Shown one piece after another: positions 36,947 to 45,122 of a DNA stretch of 64,000 nucleotides. Under the pieces are notes generated by a model. It saw nothing but the letters and a program-made list of their open reading frames with translations. It made no database searches and was not told where the DNA came from. A program made the translations under genes and the position numbers. Within the stretch, counting starts at the first letter, position 1. Every line of letters begins with the position of its first letter. Source of the stretch: Sphingobacteriales bacterium (GTDB lineage Bacteria > Bacteroidota > Bacteroidia > Sphingobacteriales > Sphingobacteriaceae); assembly GCA_028288165.1 (NCBI GenBank), contig JAQBOG010000014.1:124001-188000 (forward strand). Direction: 5' to 3'.

Positions 36947-38671
36947 ATGATATCTTTTAAAGAACTAAAGAAAAATTTAAAGAAGGAAAGTTCTGCACTC
37001 CCTGCCTTGAAAGTTGCCTTATTGGGTGATGTTACTACGCAATTTTTGGCTGTTTCTGTCATGGGAATGGGATTTGAAAGAAATTATAACATAACCTTGT
37101 TTGAAGCTGAATTTAATCAGATAGAACGCCAGGTATTAGATCCGACTTCAGATTTACATGATTTCGGAGCCACTTATACTATTGTTTTTCAATCAACCCA
37201 CAAGTTATTGGAAAAATATAGCATGATGCATCCAGATGCCCAAGTGCTTTTGGCCAATGACCGGCTAGATTTTATCCGTACTATTTGTGGCTCAGTTAAA
37301 GGTCGCATCATCTATTATAACTATCCCGAAATTGAGGATACTGTTTTCGGAAGTTATGCGAATAAGGTAGAGGCCTCATTCACCTTCCAACTTCGGAAAC
37401 TGAATTTTGAACTGATGGAGCTCGCTCAGGAAATTCCTAATCTCTTCATCTGTGACATATCTGGACTACAGAATAAATTTGGTCGTGATGTGATGTTCAA
37501 TAGCAGTATATATATCAGTACTGAAATGGTGTTAAGCCTGGATATACTACCTTATGTAGCTTCCCGAACACTGGATGTGATCTGTGCAGTTGAGGGGAAA
37601 TTCAAGAAGTGCCTCATTTTAGACCTTGATAACACCGTCTGGGGCGGCGTGGTTGGAGATGATGGATGGGAAAATGTGCAGGTTGGCCACGGTTTGGGGA
37701 TAGGTACAGCATTTACTGAGTTTCAGCAATGGGTTAGAAAACTTAAGAACCGGGGAATTATAATTGCCGTTTGTAGCAAAAATGATGAAGACAAAGCACG
37801 GTCTCCATTTGAAAAAAATCCCGAAATGGTGCTTAAAATGGATGACATTGCCGTTTTCATTGCCAACTGGGAAACTAAAGTGGATAATATACGGCACATT
37901 CAAAGCATACTTAATATTGGGTTCGACTCCATAGTCTTTTTGGATGATAATCCCTTCGAGCGAAATATTGTAAGGGAGAATGTACGGGATATTACAGTGC
38001 CCGAACTTCCAGAAGATCCTGCTGAATATCTTGAATATCTTTATTCATTAAATCTTTTTGAGACGGCATCACACTCAACAACTGATGCAGACCGCACCTT
38101 GCAATATCAAGTAGAAAGTAAGAGAGCATCCATAATGAAAAGCTTCACCGATGAAGCAGACTTCTTAAAGTCGCTAAATATGGTTTCGGAAGTAAAGAAA
38201 TTCGATTCATTTAATACGTCTCGTGTTGCGCAGCTTTCCCAGCGGAGTAATCAGTTTAACCTTCGCACTATTCGCTACACAGAGGCAGAGCTTGGATCGA
38301 TAGTGGAAGATGATTATTATGCCACATTTGCTTTTACTCTCGAAGACAAATTTGGTGATAATGGCTTAATCTGTGTCATTATTCTGAAAACATTAGATAG
38401 TGATACCCTTTTCATCGACACCTGGTTTATGAGTTGCCGCGTATTAAAGCGGGGGATGGAAAACTTTACATTGGAGACAATAGTAAATTATGCAAAGGAA
38501 AATGGTTTTAAGCGAATAATAGGCGAATATTTACCTACGGCTAAAAACAAAATGACAGAGAACCACTACACTAAACTTGGTTTTATCTTGATAGATGGGG
38601 CAGAATCAGAGCAATTTGAATTGAGTGTAGATGATTGTCAGATTGGAGAACATTTTATTAATAAACATTAA
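36947..38671 (+). CDS. FkbH-like HAD-family glyceryl-ACP-type loading protein
   Basis: 574 aa. The N-terminal ~200 residues look SGNH/flavodoxin-like (ALLGDVTTQFLAVSV, then FNSSIYIST). The HAD-IIIC core has D226/D228 in LILDLDNTVWGGVVGDDG, the motif II serine in IIIAVCSKNDEDKA, and the acidic motif IVFLDDNPFERNIVREN. A GNAT-like C-terminus includes DTWFMSCRVLKRG, where C497 is the candidate acyl-thioester residue. FkbH proteins take 1,3-bisphosphoglycerate, remove phosphate and load a glyceryl group on an acyl carrier protein. The next gene is such a carrier (10 nt away), which supports that role. An almost complete conserved set suggests activity; product identity is inferred. Confidence 0.88.
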   Translation: MISFKELKKNLKKESSALPALKVALLGDVTTQFLAVSVMGMGFERNYNITLFEAEFNQIERQVLDPTSDLHDFGATYTIVFQSTHKLLEKYSMMHPDAQVLLANDRLDFIRTICGSVKGRIIYYNYPEIEDTVFGSYANKVEASFTFQLRKLNFELMELAQEIPNLFICDISGLQNKFGRDVMFNSSIYISTEMVLSLDILPYVASRTLDVICAVEGKFKKCLILDLDNTVWGGVVGDDGWENVQVGHGLGIGTAFTEFQQWVRKLKNRGIIIAVCSKNDEDKARSPFEKNPEMVLKMDDIAVFIANWETKVDNIRHIQSILNIGFDSIVFLDDNPFERNIVRENVRDITVPELPEDPAEYLEYLYSLNLFETASHSTTDADRTLQYQVESKRASIMKSFTDEADFLKSLNMVSEVKKFDSFNTSRVAQLSQRSNQFNLRTIRYTEAELGSIVEDDYYATFAFTLEDKFGDNGLICVIILKTLDSDTLFIDTWFMSCRVLKRGMENFTLETIVNYAKENGFKRIIGEYLPTAKNKMTENHYTKLGFILIDGAESEQFELSVDDCQIGEHFINKH

Positions 38672-38681
38672 CAAGTTAAAT

Positions 38682-38924
38682 ATGGAATTCAACGAAATTT
38701 TAGAGAGAGTGCAAGACGTGTTTCGTGACGTGTTGGAAAACGAAGACATTGTATTAACTTCCCAAACTACAGCTAATGATGTTGAGGATTGGGATTCTTT
38801 AAATCATATTCAACTGGTGGTCGCTATTGAAAAGGACTTTAAAATCAGATTTACATCTCACGAAATTCAAAGCTGGAAAAATGTAGGAAAGATGGTTGAT
38901 TGTATTGTAAAGAAAAAAGCATGA
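38682..38924 (+). CDS. Acyl carrier protein
   Basis: 80 aa from the ATG at 38682 (MEFNEILERVQDVFRDVLEN). Frame-open sequence upstream overlaps the FkbH end and is unlikely to be translated. The phosphopantetheine attachment serine is S39 in VEDWDSLNHIQLVVAIEK, and the helix-IV region is SHEIQSWKNVGKMVDCI. It is a dedicated carrier, distinct from a housekeeping AcpP, which normally lies beside fabF. It starts 10 nt after the FkbH stop and overlaps the next gene by 4 nt, so it is probably produced in step with both. Confidence 0.93.
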   Translation: MEFNEILERVQDVFRDVLENEDIVLTSQTTANDVEDWDSLNHIQLVVAIEKDFKIRFTSHEIQSWKNVGKMVDCIVKKKA

Positions 38925-39319
38925 ATTTAAAAGTTCATGACCGATTCGAAGAAACGTTCACTGTTTCCGATCATATTTATGAAGGCTTTATATCCATGTT
39001 TAGAGATAAAAATCCACTTCATACCGATGAAAGGTTCGCAATAGAACAAGGATTCAACGGAAGAGTAATGCATGGTAATATTCTAAACGGGTTTCTTTCT
39101 TATTTTATTGGCGAATGCCTCCCAGTGAAAAATGTGATCATTCATACCCAAAGCATTCAATTTAAAAATCCTATATACTTGAATAATAAGGTTTTTTTTG
39201 AAGGTGTTGTAACCAACATATTTGAATCTGTAAACGCTATTGAATTTAAATTCAGCTTTAAAAATGAACAATTAAAGGAAGTTGCGAAAGGTAAGATTCA
39301 AATAGGCTTATTGATATGA
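38921..39319 (+). CDS. MaoC-like hotdog dehydratase
   Basis: 132 aa from the ATG overlapping the carrier stop (ATGA); an earlier in-frame ATG at 38900 lies inside the carrier gene. The R-hydratase signature is present: MFRDKNPLHTDERFA, with D29 and H34 as the candidate catalytic pair, then GFNGRVMHGNILNGFLSYF. Family members hydrate or dehydrate 2-enoyl or 3-hydroxyacyl thioesters. On a glyceryl-ACP, loss of water would give a pyruvyl/enol thioester, which the next gene could reduce. That step order is inference. Ends in an ATGA overlap with the SDR gene. Confidence 0.85.
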   Translation: MNLKVHDRFEETFTVSDHIYEGFISMFRDKNPLHTDERFAIEQGFNGRVMHGNILNGFLSYFIGECLPVKNVIIHTQSIQFKNPIYLNNKVFFEGVVTNIFESVNAIEFKFSFKNEQLKEVAKGKIQIGLLI

Positions 39320-40038
39320 TCATTTTAATAACAGGAGGAGCATCCGGGTTGGGCGAAACGTTAACTCGTATGATTGCAAAAAGACTGAATGATAGAGTCT
39401 TTTTCACATATGCACATTCTGACAAACAGGCCAGACAAATTGAAACGGAATGTTCAAATGCAACCGCCTTAAAATGTGATTTTAGGAATCGAGAAGAGGT
39501 TGATGCACTCGTAGCAAACGTCGGACAATTGAACATTGATGTCTTGATTAATAATGCCTATACAGGCGATTTTACGAAATCATATTTTCACAAAACCGCT
39601 GCCGATGATTTCATTGAGGCATTTAATGTGAATATTGTTCCATCAATACTTATTACACAAGCTGCCATTAACGTATTTAGAAAGAAAAAGTTTGGTAAAA
39701 TAATTACCATCTCAACGGCCGCTCTGGTAAATGCTCCACCTGTGGGATCCTCAGTTTATGTAGCAAATAAGGCTTATATCGAGCAGCTTTCTAAGGTTTG
39801 GGCTAGCGAAAATGCGAAGTTTAATGTCACATCGAATATAGTGTCACCAGCGTTTATGTTAACTGGTTTTACAAATTCGATGGATGAAAGAGTCGTTGAG
39901 CAAATAATAAGTAATCATCCTCTCAAAAAGCTACTTACAACAGAAGAAGTTGCTGAAAGTGTGTGCTTTCTAATAAACTCAAGTCAGCAAATTAATGGAG
40001 TCAACCTTATACTCAATGCTGCAATGAATATTAAATGA
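39316..40038 (+). CDS. Short-chain dehydrogenase/reductase (FabG-like)
   Basis: 240 aa Rossmann protein. Cofactor site TGGASGLG at residues 6-13, NNAYTG at ~79-84 in place of the usual NNAG, and the catalytic Tyr-Lys pair Y148/K152 in SSVYVANKAYIEQLSKVW, with a serine near S133 (ISTAALVNAP). The pattern suits an NAD(P)H-dependent ketoacyl-thioester reductase. In this operon it could reduce a pyruvyl-ACP to lactyl-ACP or oxidise glyceryl-ACP. It is coupled to the dehydratase upstream (4-nt overlap) and to the small frame downstream. Confidence 0.9.
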   Translation: MIILITGGASGLGETLTRMIAKRLNDRVFFTYAHSDKQARQIETECSNATALKCDFRNREEVDALVANVGQLNIDVLINNAYTGDFTKSYFHKTAADDFIEAFNVNIVPSILITQAAINVFRKKKFGKIITISTAALVNAPPVGSSVYVANKAYIEQLSKVWASENAKFNVTSNIVSPAFMLTGFTNSMDERVVEQIISNHPLKKLLTTEEVAESVCFLINSSQQINGVNLILNAAMNIK

Positions 40039-40223
40039 AATTTGCCGCTTTCTTTCGATCTAAGAAACTATTCACCTATCCGAGTTTCCTTAATGTAAAT
40101 CTGGTGAGGAGTGACTGTAACCACAGGCACCTTCTTTTCGTAATGTATATCCAATTCAACAGAACAATAATTAATTCTCCTGTCATAATAAAGCAGACTG
40201 TAACTGGTAAAAATAAATGGTAG
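40035..40223 (+). CDS. Possible 62-aa ORF bridging SDR and MBOAT genes
   Basis: An open frame that overlaps the SDR stop (ATGA) and the MBOAT start (7 nt), so spacing fits a coupled gene. The product starts MKFAAFFRSKKLFTYPSFLN and ends in KNKW, with one weak hydrophobic stretch (HLLFVMYIQF). It has no recognised family. It may be a small accessory peptide, as dlt operons often have (DltX), or simply a 179-nt leader between two genes. Confidence 0.3.
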   Translation: MKFAAFFRSKKLFTYPSFLNVNLVRSDCNHRHLLFVMYIQFNRTIINSPVIIKQTVTGKNKW

Positions 40224-41680
40224 TAAACTCAGTCAATTTTTTTATATTCTTTTCAATTGTTTTTGTCAGTTACTATTTCTTGTTCAATGGGAGAAGCAAG
40301 GCTCAAAATATTTTACTGCTACTGGCCAGCTATTTTTTTTACGGCTTTGCCGAATGGAAAATGCTTCCGTTGTTATTAGTAGCTACTTGTGTTTTTTTCG
40401 TCCTTGGCATTGCTATTTGGAAATATAACAACAATTCAAGTTCCCGAAAAGCTTCAGCTCTTACTAATCTCGGTGTAATACTCGGAATTGGCTTGCTGCT
40501 ATACTTTAAATATCTCAATTTCTTTATTCAGTCGTTCAGCGATTTTTTTAATGCGTTAGGCTTGCAAACTCGCTGGGGAGTGCTTGACATAGTTATGCCT
40601 CTTGGAATCAGTTTCTTCACGTTCAAGCTCATTGCTTATGTGATTGAAATATACCGCGGACGTATTCAACCGTCTCGCAACTTTGTAGACTTTGCTGTCT
40701 ATATTGCATTCTTCCCAACTATTCTTTCTGGGCCGATTGATCGTCCTAATACGTTGCTTACGCAGCTATCACGGGGGCGTGAGTTTGACTATGATCTGGC
40801 ATTGATCGGTTTAAAGCGGATCTTCTGGGGAATGTTTATGAAAATGTGTGTGGCAGACCGATTAGCGATTTATGGTGATGCGGTCTTTAACAATGCAGAG
40901 CATCACAACGGAACTTCGCTTACGTTTGCTACACTACTCTACCCAATTCAACTATATGCTGATTTTGCTGGCTACTCCGAGATGGCAATTGGTGTGGGAG
41001 CACTTTTAGGGTTTAAGATTACGGAAAACTTCAAGCGCCCATTTTTTTCGCAAAACATTGCAGAATACTGGCGTAAATGGCATATCTCTCTAACAGGCTG
41101 GCTAACAGATTACGTATTTATGCCCTTAAACATCTATTTTCGAAACATAGAAAAATGGGGATCCATCTTTGCAATTATTATCACATTTGTACTGATTGGT
41201 TTTTGGCATGGAGCTGATTGGAAATTTGCCTTATTCGGACTCTACCACGGCTTACTTTACATACCATTAATGCTATCCGGGGCATTCTTCAAAAAGAATA
41301 AAATGAAGAAGACTGAAAGCGGATTACCAACTTTTAATGCCATCTCTAAAATGTTCGGAACTTTCCTGTTAGTTGCATTTGGACTTATACTTTTTAGAAC
41401 AACAGGTCTCGACCAAAGTATACTAGTTACTCAAAAGATCTTTACCAGCTGGGGCAGCTTATTTGTTGATTCCAAAACGTTAATAAATGGTTTGCTTTGT
41501 ATGACTATCCTTTTATATAAGGACTTCAGAGACGAATTTTTTCCGATAATGCACGAGCAAGGGAGGCCGCAGGGCTTTGTTAAGCGCTATGGGTATGAAC
41601 TAACCGTGTCTGTTTATATCGTTTTGATCCTGTTTCTTGGGGTATTCGATGGGAGTCAGTTTATCTATTTTAAATTTTAG
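40217..41680 (+). CDS. MBOAT family membrane O-acyltransferase (AlgI/DltB/PatA-like)
   Basis: 487-aa polytopic enzyme. Family pattern: NSVNFFIFFSIVFVSYYFLF at the start, LASYFFYGFAEW, PLGISFFTFKLIAYVIEIYR, FFPTILSGPIDRPNTL, AEYWRKWHISLTGWLTDYVF and the catalytic His region IGFWHGADWKFALFGLYHG, with H331 as the essential residue. MBOATs of this group pass an acyl group across the inner membrane to a polysaccharide or teichoic acid acceptor, usually with an SGNH partner, which is the next gene (5 nt away). With an upstream dedicated carrier, the acyl donor is probably the ACP thioester, as in DltB/DltC. Confidence 0.92.
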   Translation: MVVNSVNFFIFFSIVFVSYYFLFNGRSKAQNILLLLASYFFYGFAEWKMLPLLLVATCVFFVLGIAIWKYNNNSSSRKASALTNLGVILGIGLLLYFKYLNFFIQSFSDFFNALGLQTRWGVLDIVMPLGISFFTFKLIAYVIEIYRGRIQPSRNFVDFAVYIAFFPTILSGPIDRPNTLLTQLSRGREFDYDLALIGLKRIFWGMFMKMCVADRLAIYGDAVFNNAEHHNGTSLTFATLLYPIQLYADFAGYSEMAIGVGALLGFKITENFKRPFFSQNIAEYWRKWHISLTGWLTDYVFMPLNIYFRNIEKWGSIFAIIITFVLIGFWHGADWKFALFGLYHGLLYIPLMLSGAFFKKNKMKKTESGLPTFNAISKMFGTFLLVAFGLILFRTTGLDQSILVTQKIFTSWGSLFVDSKTLINGLLCMTILLYKDFRDEFFPIMHEQGRPQGFVKRYGYELTVSVYIVLILFLGVFDGSQFIYFKF

Positions 41681-41685
41681 TTGTA

Positions 41686-42627
41686 ATGAGAAAATTCCTA
41701 ATAAAGCTTTTTATCGTTACGGTAATTACATTAATCGCCGACAGGGTGTTGGCTCTTATTGTAGGCCATTTTTACAAAACAACTACTACTGCTGATGAAT
41801 ATAAACTGAACCAAGTAACCTATAAACTGAAAGCACCTGTAATTTTTATGGGGAGTTCTCGATGTCACCACCATTATGTTCCTTCAATTATTAGCGATAC
41901 TTTGAAAACAGATGTCTACAATGCTGGACTGTGGGGCATGCGGAACATTTACTTCCAATATTCCTTACTTAGCAATATTGTGGAAAACTATACACCTAAA
42001 ACCATTATTCTTGAAATCCATCCTATCGACTATTTACATACTCCTTTCTCAGACATTGAGACAATGGGCGTGCTTACCCCGTTTATAGGCTATAGCTCAG
42101 GCTGTGACGAGGTATTGAAAAAGGCAAAGCTTTATAATAAAACCTCACTATCTCATTTATACCGTTATAATAGTCTTTTTCCAAATATCATCGCTGGTAA
42201 TATTGCTCAACGTTCCAATCCTGCTGATAAAGGATTGAAGCCCTTGATTGGCCAATTAGATATTAAGTCGGGCGATATCAAGCCCGAAAAGTTTCCGTAT
42301 CCTGTTGATGAAGAAAAATTGAGGTATCTTCAACTTTTCGTCAATGTATGTAAGCAAAAGAAAATTCAACTTATTTTTATCTTCTCCCCAATGTACGCTG
42401 TAGAAAAAAGAAGTAGTTTGTTTATAATTCCGAATAAGATCGCCTTAAAAAATAATATACCTTTTATAAATCATTATTATTTGGAAGGGATAACCGGACA
42501 TGCTGAATATTTCTTTGATTATGGTCACCTCAATTCTGAGGGAGCAAAGAAATATTCTTCAATTGTAGCATCGGAATTGAAACAATACTTTAAGAAGAAG
42601 TCAACCTCTGTCGCGACTTTCCATTAA
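41686..42627 (+). CDS. SGNH-like acyl-transfer partner of the MBOAT (DltD/AlgX-type)
   Basis: 313 aa: one N-terminal membrane anchor (FLIKLFIVTVITLIADRVLA), then a periplasmic SGNH fold. Block I is VIFMGSSRCHHHYVP with the candidate nucleophile at S57/S58, followed by DVYNAGLWGMRNIYFQYSLL. The C-terminal block FDYGHLNSEGAKKYS carries the D278/H281 pair. Proteins of this kind complete acyl transfer to the polymer outside the membrane. It is the last gene of the operon. The C-terminus ends in a basic Lys-rich tail. Confidence 0.82.
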   Translation: MRKFLIKLFIVTVITLIADRVLALIVGHFYKTTTTADEYKLNQVTYKLKAPVIFMGSSRCHHHYVPSIISDTLKTDVYNAGLWGMRNIYFQYSLLSNIVENYTPKTIILEIHPIDYLHTPFSDIETMGVLTPFIGYSSGCDEVLKKAKLYNKTSLSHLYRYNSLFPNIIAGNIAQRSNPADKGLKPLIGQLDIKSGDIKPEKFPYPVDEEKLRYLQLFVNVCKQKKIQLIFIFSPMYAVEKRSSLFIIPNKIALKNNIPFINHYYLEGITGHAEYFFDYGHLNSEGAKKYSSIVASELKQYFKKKSTSVATFH

Positions 42628-42763
42628 CACTTCTACTTTGCTTTGGCTTTTTAGACAAACACATGCAAAGCGAGAAATGTAGGCCTTCCTATTTGGCCAG
42701 CAAAGCGCTGCCATTGGGAGATTGAGCACGCATGGTAATTGACCTATTTTCTTTAAAATTGTT

Positions 42764-43501
42764 TTACTCCCTCAAATCCCCCTTTTTAATTGCACAACCC
42801 TTTAACGTCTCTCTATTAATCACTACCTCCGCCGAATAATTGTAATTACTGTCAGACATCCCATCAGAGCATTTTTCTTCCCGAAGTATAATCACCAATT
42901 TTTCGTTCTTAGCGTTTTTCGTTTCAAACCGGTGAACACCTCCACCCACATTAGCAGGCTGATAAGGAAATATATATACTTTCTCTTTTGCTACATTTTT
43001 TAAAACAATCTTTTGTTCTGCGGGAATGATATCAATCGACCAAAAAGGTTCATTCCCTATGGCGATAAACTCAAAATCATAACAAGGCGTTTTGTAGCTT
43101 TTCTGTTCCAATTTATCCACAGAAGTGACAATTAACACATTTTCGTAATCTGATGCGTATCCAGAGGCAGCTTTACCTGCTAAGTAACCCTTCACCTCGG
43201 CATAAACAGTTTCTTCCGGGTATGAAAGCGAACTAGTAGCTTTTTTATATGCTTGAGAAATAGTGGCTGAACTGTCATTCACCCAGTACATCTTGCTCGG
43301 GTCATTGCAATCCTGGAAAGTATTTGCCTCTTTACTGTATTTGTAAAGTCCTTTGAAAGAACGGAGAGTTTTATCGACAACATTAATTACTTTTTCATCT
43401 TTTAAATGCTCGGATGTGCCAGTTGCCGAACGCTCGTGGTTGCTTGAGTTGCAGGAAATAAATAGTCCCAGAGTAATAATTGCACTTATTAGTTTTTTCA
43501 T
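42764..43501 (-). CDS. COG3650-type lipoprotein
   Basis: 245 aa lipoprotein with signal MKKLISAIITLGLFISC (Cys at residue 17). The C-terminal ~100 residues match the COG3650 pattern: FIAIGNEPFWSIDI, then VLKNVAKEKVYIFPY, EEKCSDGMSDSNYNYSAEVV and LKGCAIKKGD, with the conserved cysteines. Its function is unknown; envelope stress or heat-shock-like roles have been suggested for HslJ-related proteins. The N-terminal half (LRSFKGLYKYSKEANTFQDC and onward) is a second, less familiar domain. Divergent from prfB. Confidence 0.82.
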   Translation of the reverse strand: MKKLISAIITLGLFISCNSSNHERSATGTSEHLKDEKVINVVDKTLRSFKGLYKYSKEANTFQDCNDPSKMYWVNDSSATISQAYKKATSSLSYPEETVYAEVKGYLAGKAASGYASDYENVLIVTSVDKLEQKSYKTPCYDFEFIAIGNEPFWSIDIIPAEQKIVLKNVAKEKVYIFPYQPANVGGGVHRFETKNAKNEKLVIILREEKCSDGMSDSNYNYSAEVVINRETLKGCAIKKGDLRE

Positions 43502-43548
43502 AAGTTAATTGTTGTACTCAAAGATGGTTATTTTTATATTTTTGCAAC

Positions 43549-44626
43549 ATGACCAAAGAACAAATTTCGGATTTAAGGGACAGAGTTACGTCCTTGAGGA
43601 GGCATCTTTGACATCGACAAGAAGTTAAATGCACTGCACGAAGAAGAGGGAATTACTCTTGACCCTGATTTCTGGAACGACCCTAAAAGAGCTCAAAAAG
43701 TACTGCACTCCATAAACAGTAAAAAAGTCTGGACTAAAGGTTATGTTGACGTAAATGCGGCTGTAGAAGATGCTGCCATTATGTTAGAATTTTTTCAATC
43801 TGGGGACGCATCGGAAGACGATTTAAAAGACCAATACCAAACTGCTTTAACAAAAGTTGAAGAACTGGAGCTTAAAAATATGCTTAGTTCTGAAGAAGAT
43901 CAACTACATGCTGTTATGCAAATTACCGCTGGCGCTGGAGGTACAGAAAGCTGTGATTGGGCATCAATGCTCATGAGGATGTACATCATGTGGGGCGAAA
44001 AACATGGGTGTAAAGTAACTGAACAAGATTATCAGGAAGGCGAGGTTGCTGGCATAAAAACGGTCACCATTCAGTTTGAAGGCGATTTTGCTTATGGTTA
44101 TTTAAAAGGTGAAAACGGTGTACATCGTCTGGTGCGCATTTCTCCGTTTGATTCAAATGCCAAACGTCACACTTCCTTTGCTTCTGTTTATGTATACCCT
44201 TTGGTTGATGATACCATTGAAATTGATGTGAATCCAGCCGATATAGAATTTGAAACCTTCCGTTCTGGTGGGGCAGGTGGTCAAAATGTAAATAAGGTGG
44301 AAACGGCTGTTCGATTATACCATAAACCTTCCGGAATTATAATCAAGAACCAAGAATCACGATCTCAGCTCCAGAATAAAGAAAATGCTATCCGGTTGTT
44401 AAAATCTCAATTGTATGAAATTGAAATGCGTAAACGAATGGAAGCTTCTGCTGCGGTAGAAGGTAATAAAAAGAAAATTGAATGGGGATCTCAGATCCGC
44501 AACTACGTTTTACATCCGTATAAGCTGGTAAAAGATTTAAGAACTAACCATGAAACATCAAACGCCCAAGCTGTTTTGGATGGCGATTTGGACGAATTTC
44601 TGAAAGCTTATTTAATGGAATTTTAA
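43549..44626 (+). CDS. prfB: Peptide chain release factor 2, with programmed +1 frameshift
   Basis: Starts at ATG 43549 ([20 protein letters not shown]), hits an in-frame TGA at 43609-43611 and continues in the +1 frame ([20 protein letters not shown]). The joined protein is ~358 aa, close to E. coli RF2 (365). The shift site is the classic one: AGGAGG three nt before CTT TGA C. The stop-codon recognition loop is SPF in [17 protein letters not shown] and the catalytic GGQ is in [17 protein letters not shown]2 releases chains at UGA and UAA; scarce RF2 slows UGA decoding and raises frameshifting, an autoregulatory loop known from E. coli. A plain ORF scan finds only the 3' portion, from about 43781. 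Confidence 0.96.
43597..43612 (+). promoter_or_regulatory. prfB +1 ribosomal frameshift site
   Basis: AGGAGG (43597-43602), a 3-nt spacer CAT, the slip codon CTT (43606-43608), stop TGA (43609-43611) and a following C. This equals the E. coli prfB element (AGGGGG TAT CTT TGA C) in layout, with an internal Shine-Dalgarno-like sequence in a genome that otherwise makes little use of one. Confidence 0.95.
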
Positions 44627-44636
44627 TAATGTTTCT

Positions 44637-44669
44637 AAACGATGCTTCAGTCTCATTGAAGCATCGTTT
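44637..44669 (+). terminator. Terminator hairpin after prfB
   Basis: AAACGATGCTTCA and TGAAGCATCGTTT form a 13-bp perfect stem with a 7-nt loop, starting 10 nt after the prfB stop and followed by TTTAAT. Confidence 0.9.
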
Positions 44670-44689
44670 TAATCATTTTGCCTGATTGT

Positions 44690-44945
44690 AAGGAGTATTG
44701 TTCTATCATTTCCATTGCGTAAATTTATCACCAATAGCGGTTTCTAATATTTCTTTAAACTTTCGCCGGTATTGTTACTTTTCATGATAAGTAGTGCAAT
44801 TCCTTTATCGGGAAAGCCAATAGAGTAATGTCCCCAACCATCGTCATGCCCTTTTTAAAAAAAAACTCTGCCATCTGGGGTTTCCATTATACCCATTGCA
44901 AAGCCATAACTTAATGGAATGCCATTGAAGAAACAATTACCAATA
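44690..44945 (-). pseudogene. Remnant of a serine hydrolase (beta-lactamase-related)
   Basis: The reverse strand carries two frames of one protein: IPLSYGFAMGIMETPDGRVF, then a frameshift at an A/T homopolymer near 44855-44870, then KGHDDGWGHYSIGFPDKGIA followed by LLIMKSNNTGE. The GHDDGW motif resembles the KTG-proximal HxGxxxG region of class C beta-lactamase-like serine hydrolases. Only the C-terminal part survives, with a further stop near 44750. Upstream of it (44946-45122) nothing else is evident apart from a small AT-rich hairpin (45063-45083, AAATTTGAA/TTCAAATTT). Confidence 0.55.
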
Positions 44946-45122
44946 ATATAGTATTTTTTAATTATTGAAAAGGCTTGAGAAAAGCTGTATTTAAATGGTT
45001 AGTAGATTCACAGCTAATCAATTCGCATTGTAACAAAGTGGATATTTATTAAGACATCTAACAAATTTGAATTCTTCAAATTTATATTAGCTAATTATTA
45101 TAAACTCATAGTCATCACCTAA

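Noticed and set aside
42640-42740. Possible additional dispersed repeat (region with GGCCTTCC...TTGGCC)
   Set aside because: Weak pairing and no clear match to the other repeat copies.
43781-44626. prfB as a 281-aa gene starting at 43781
   Set aside because: The frame continues upstream to a classic frameshift site and a proper ATG at 43549; the shorter start drops the N-terminal domain.
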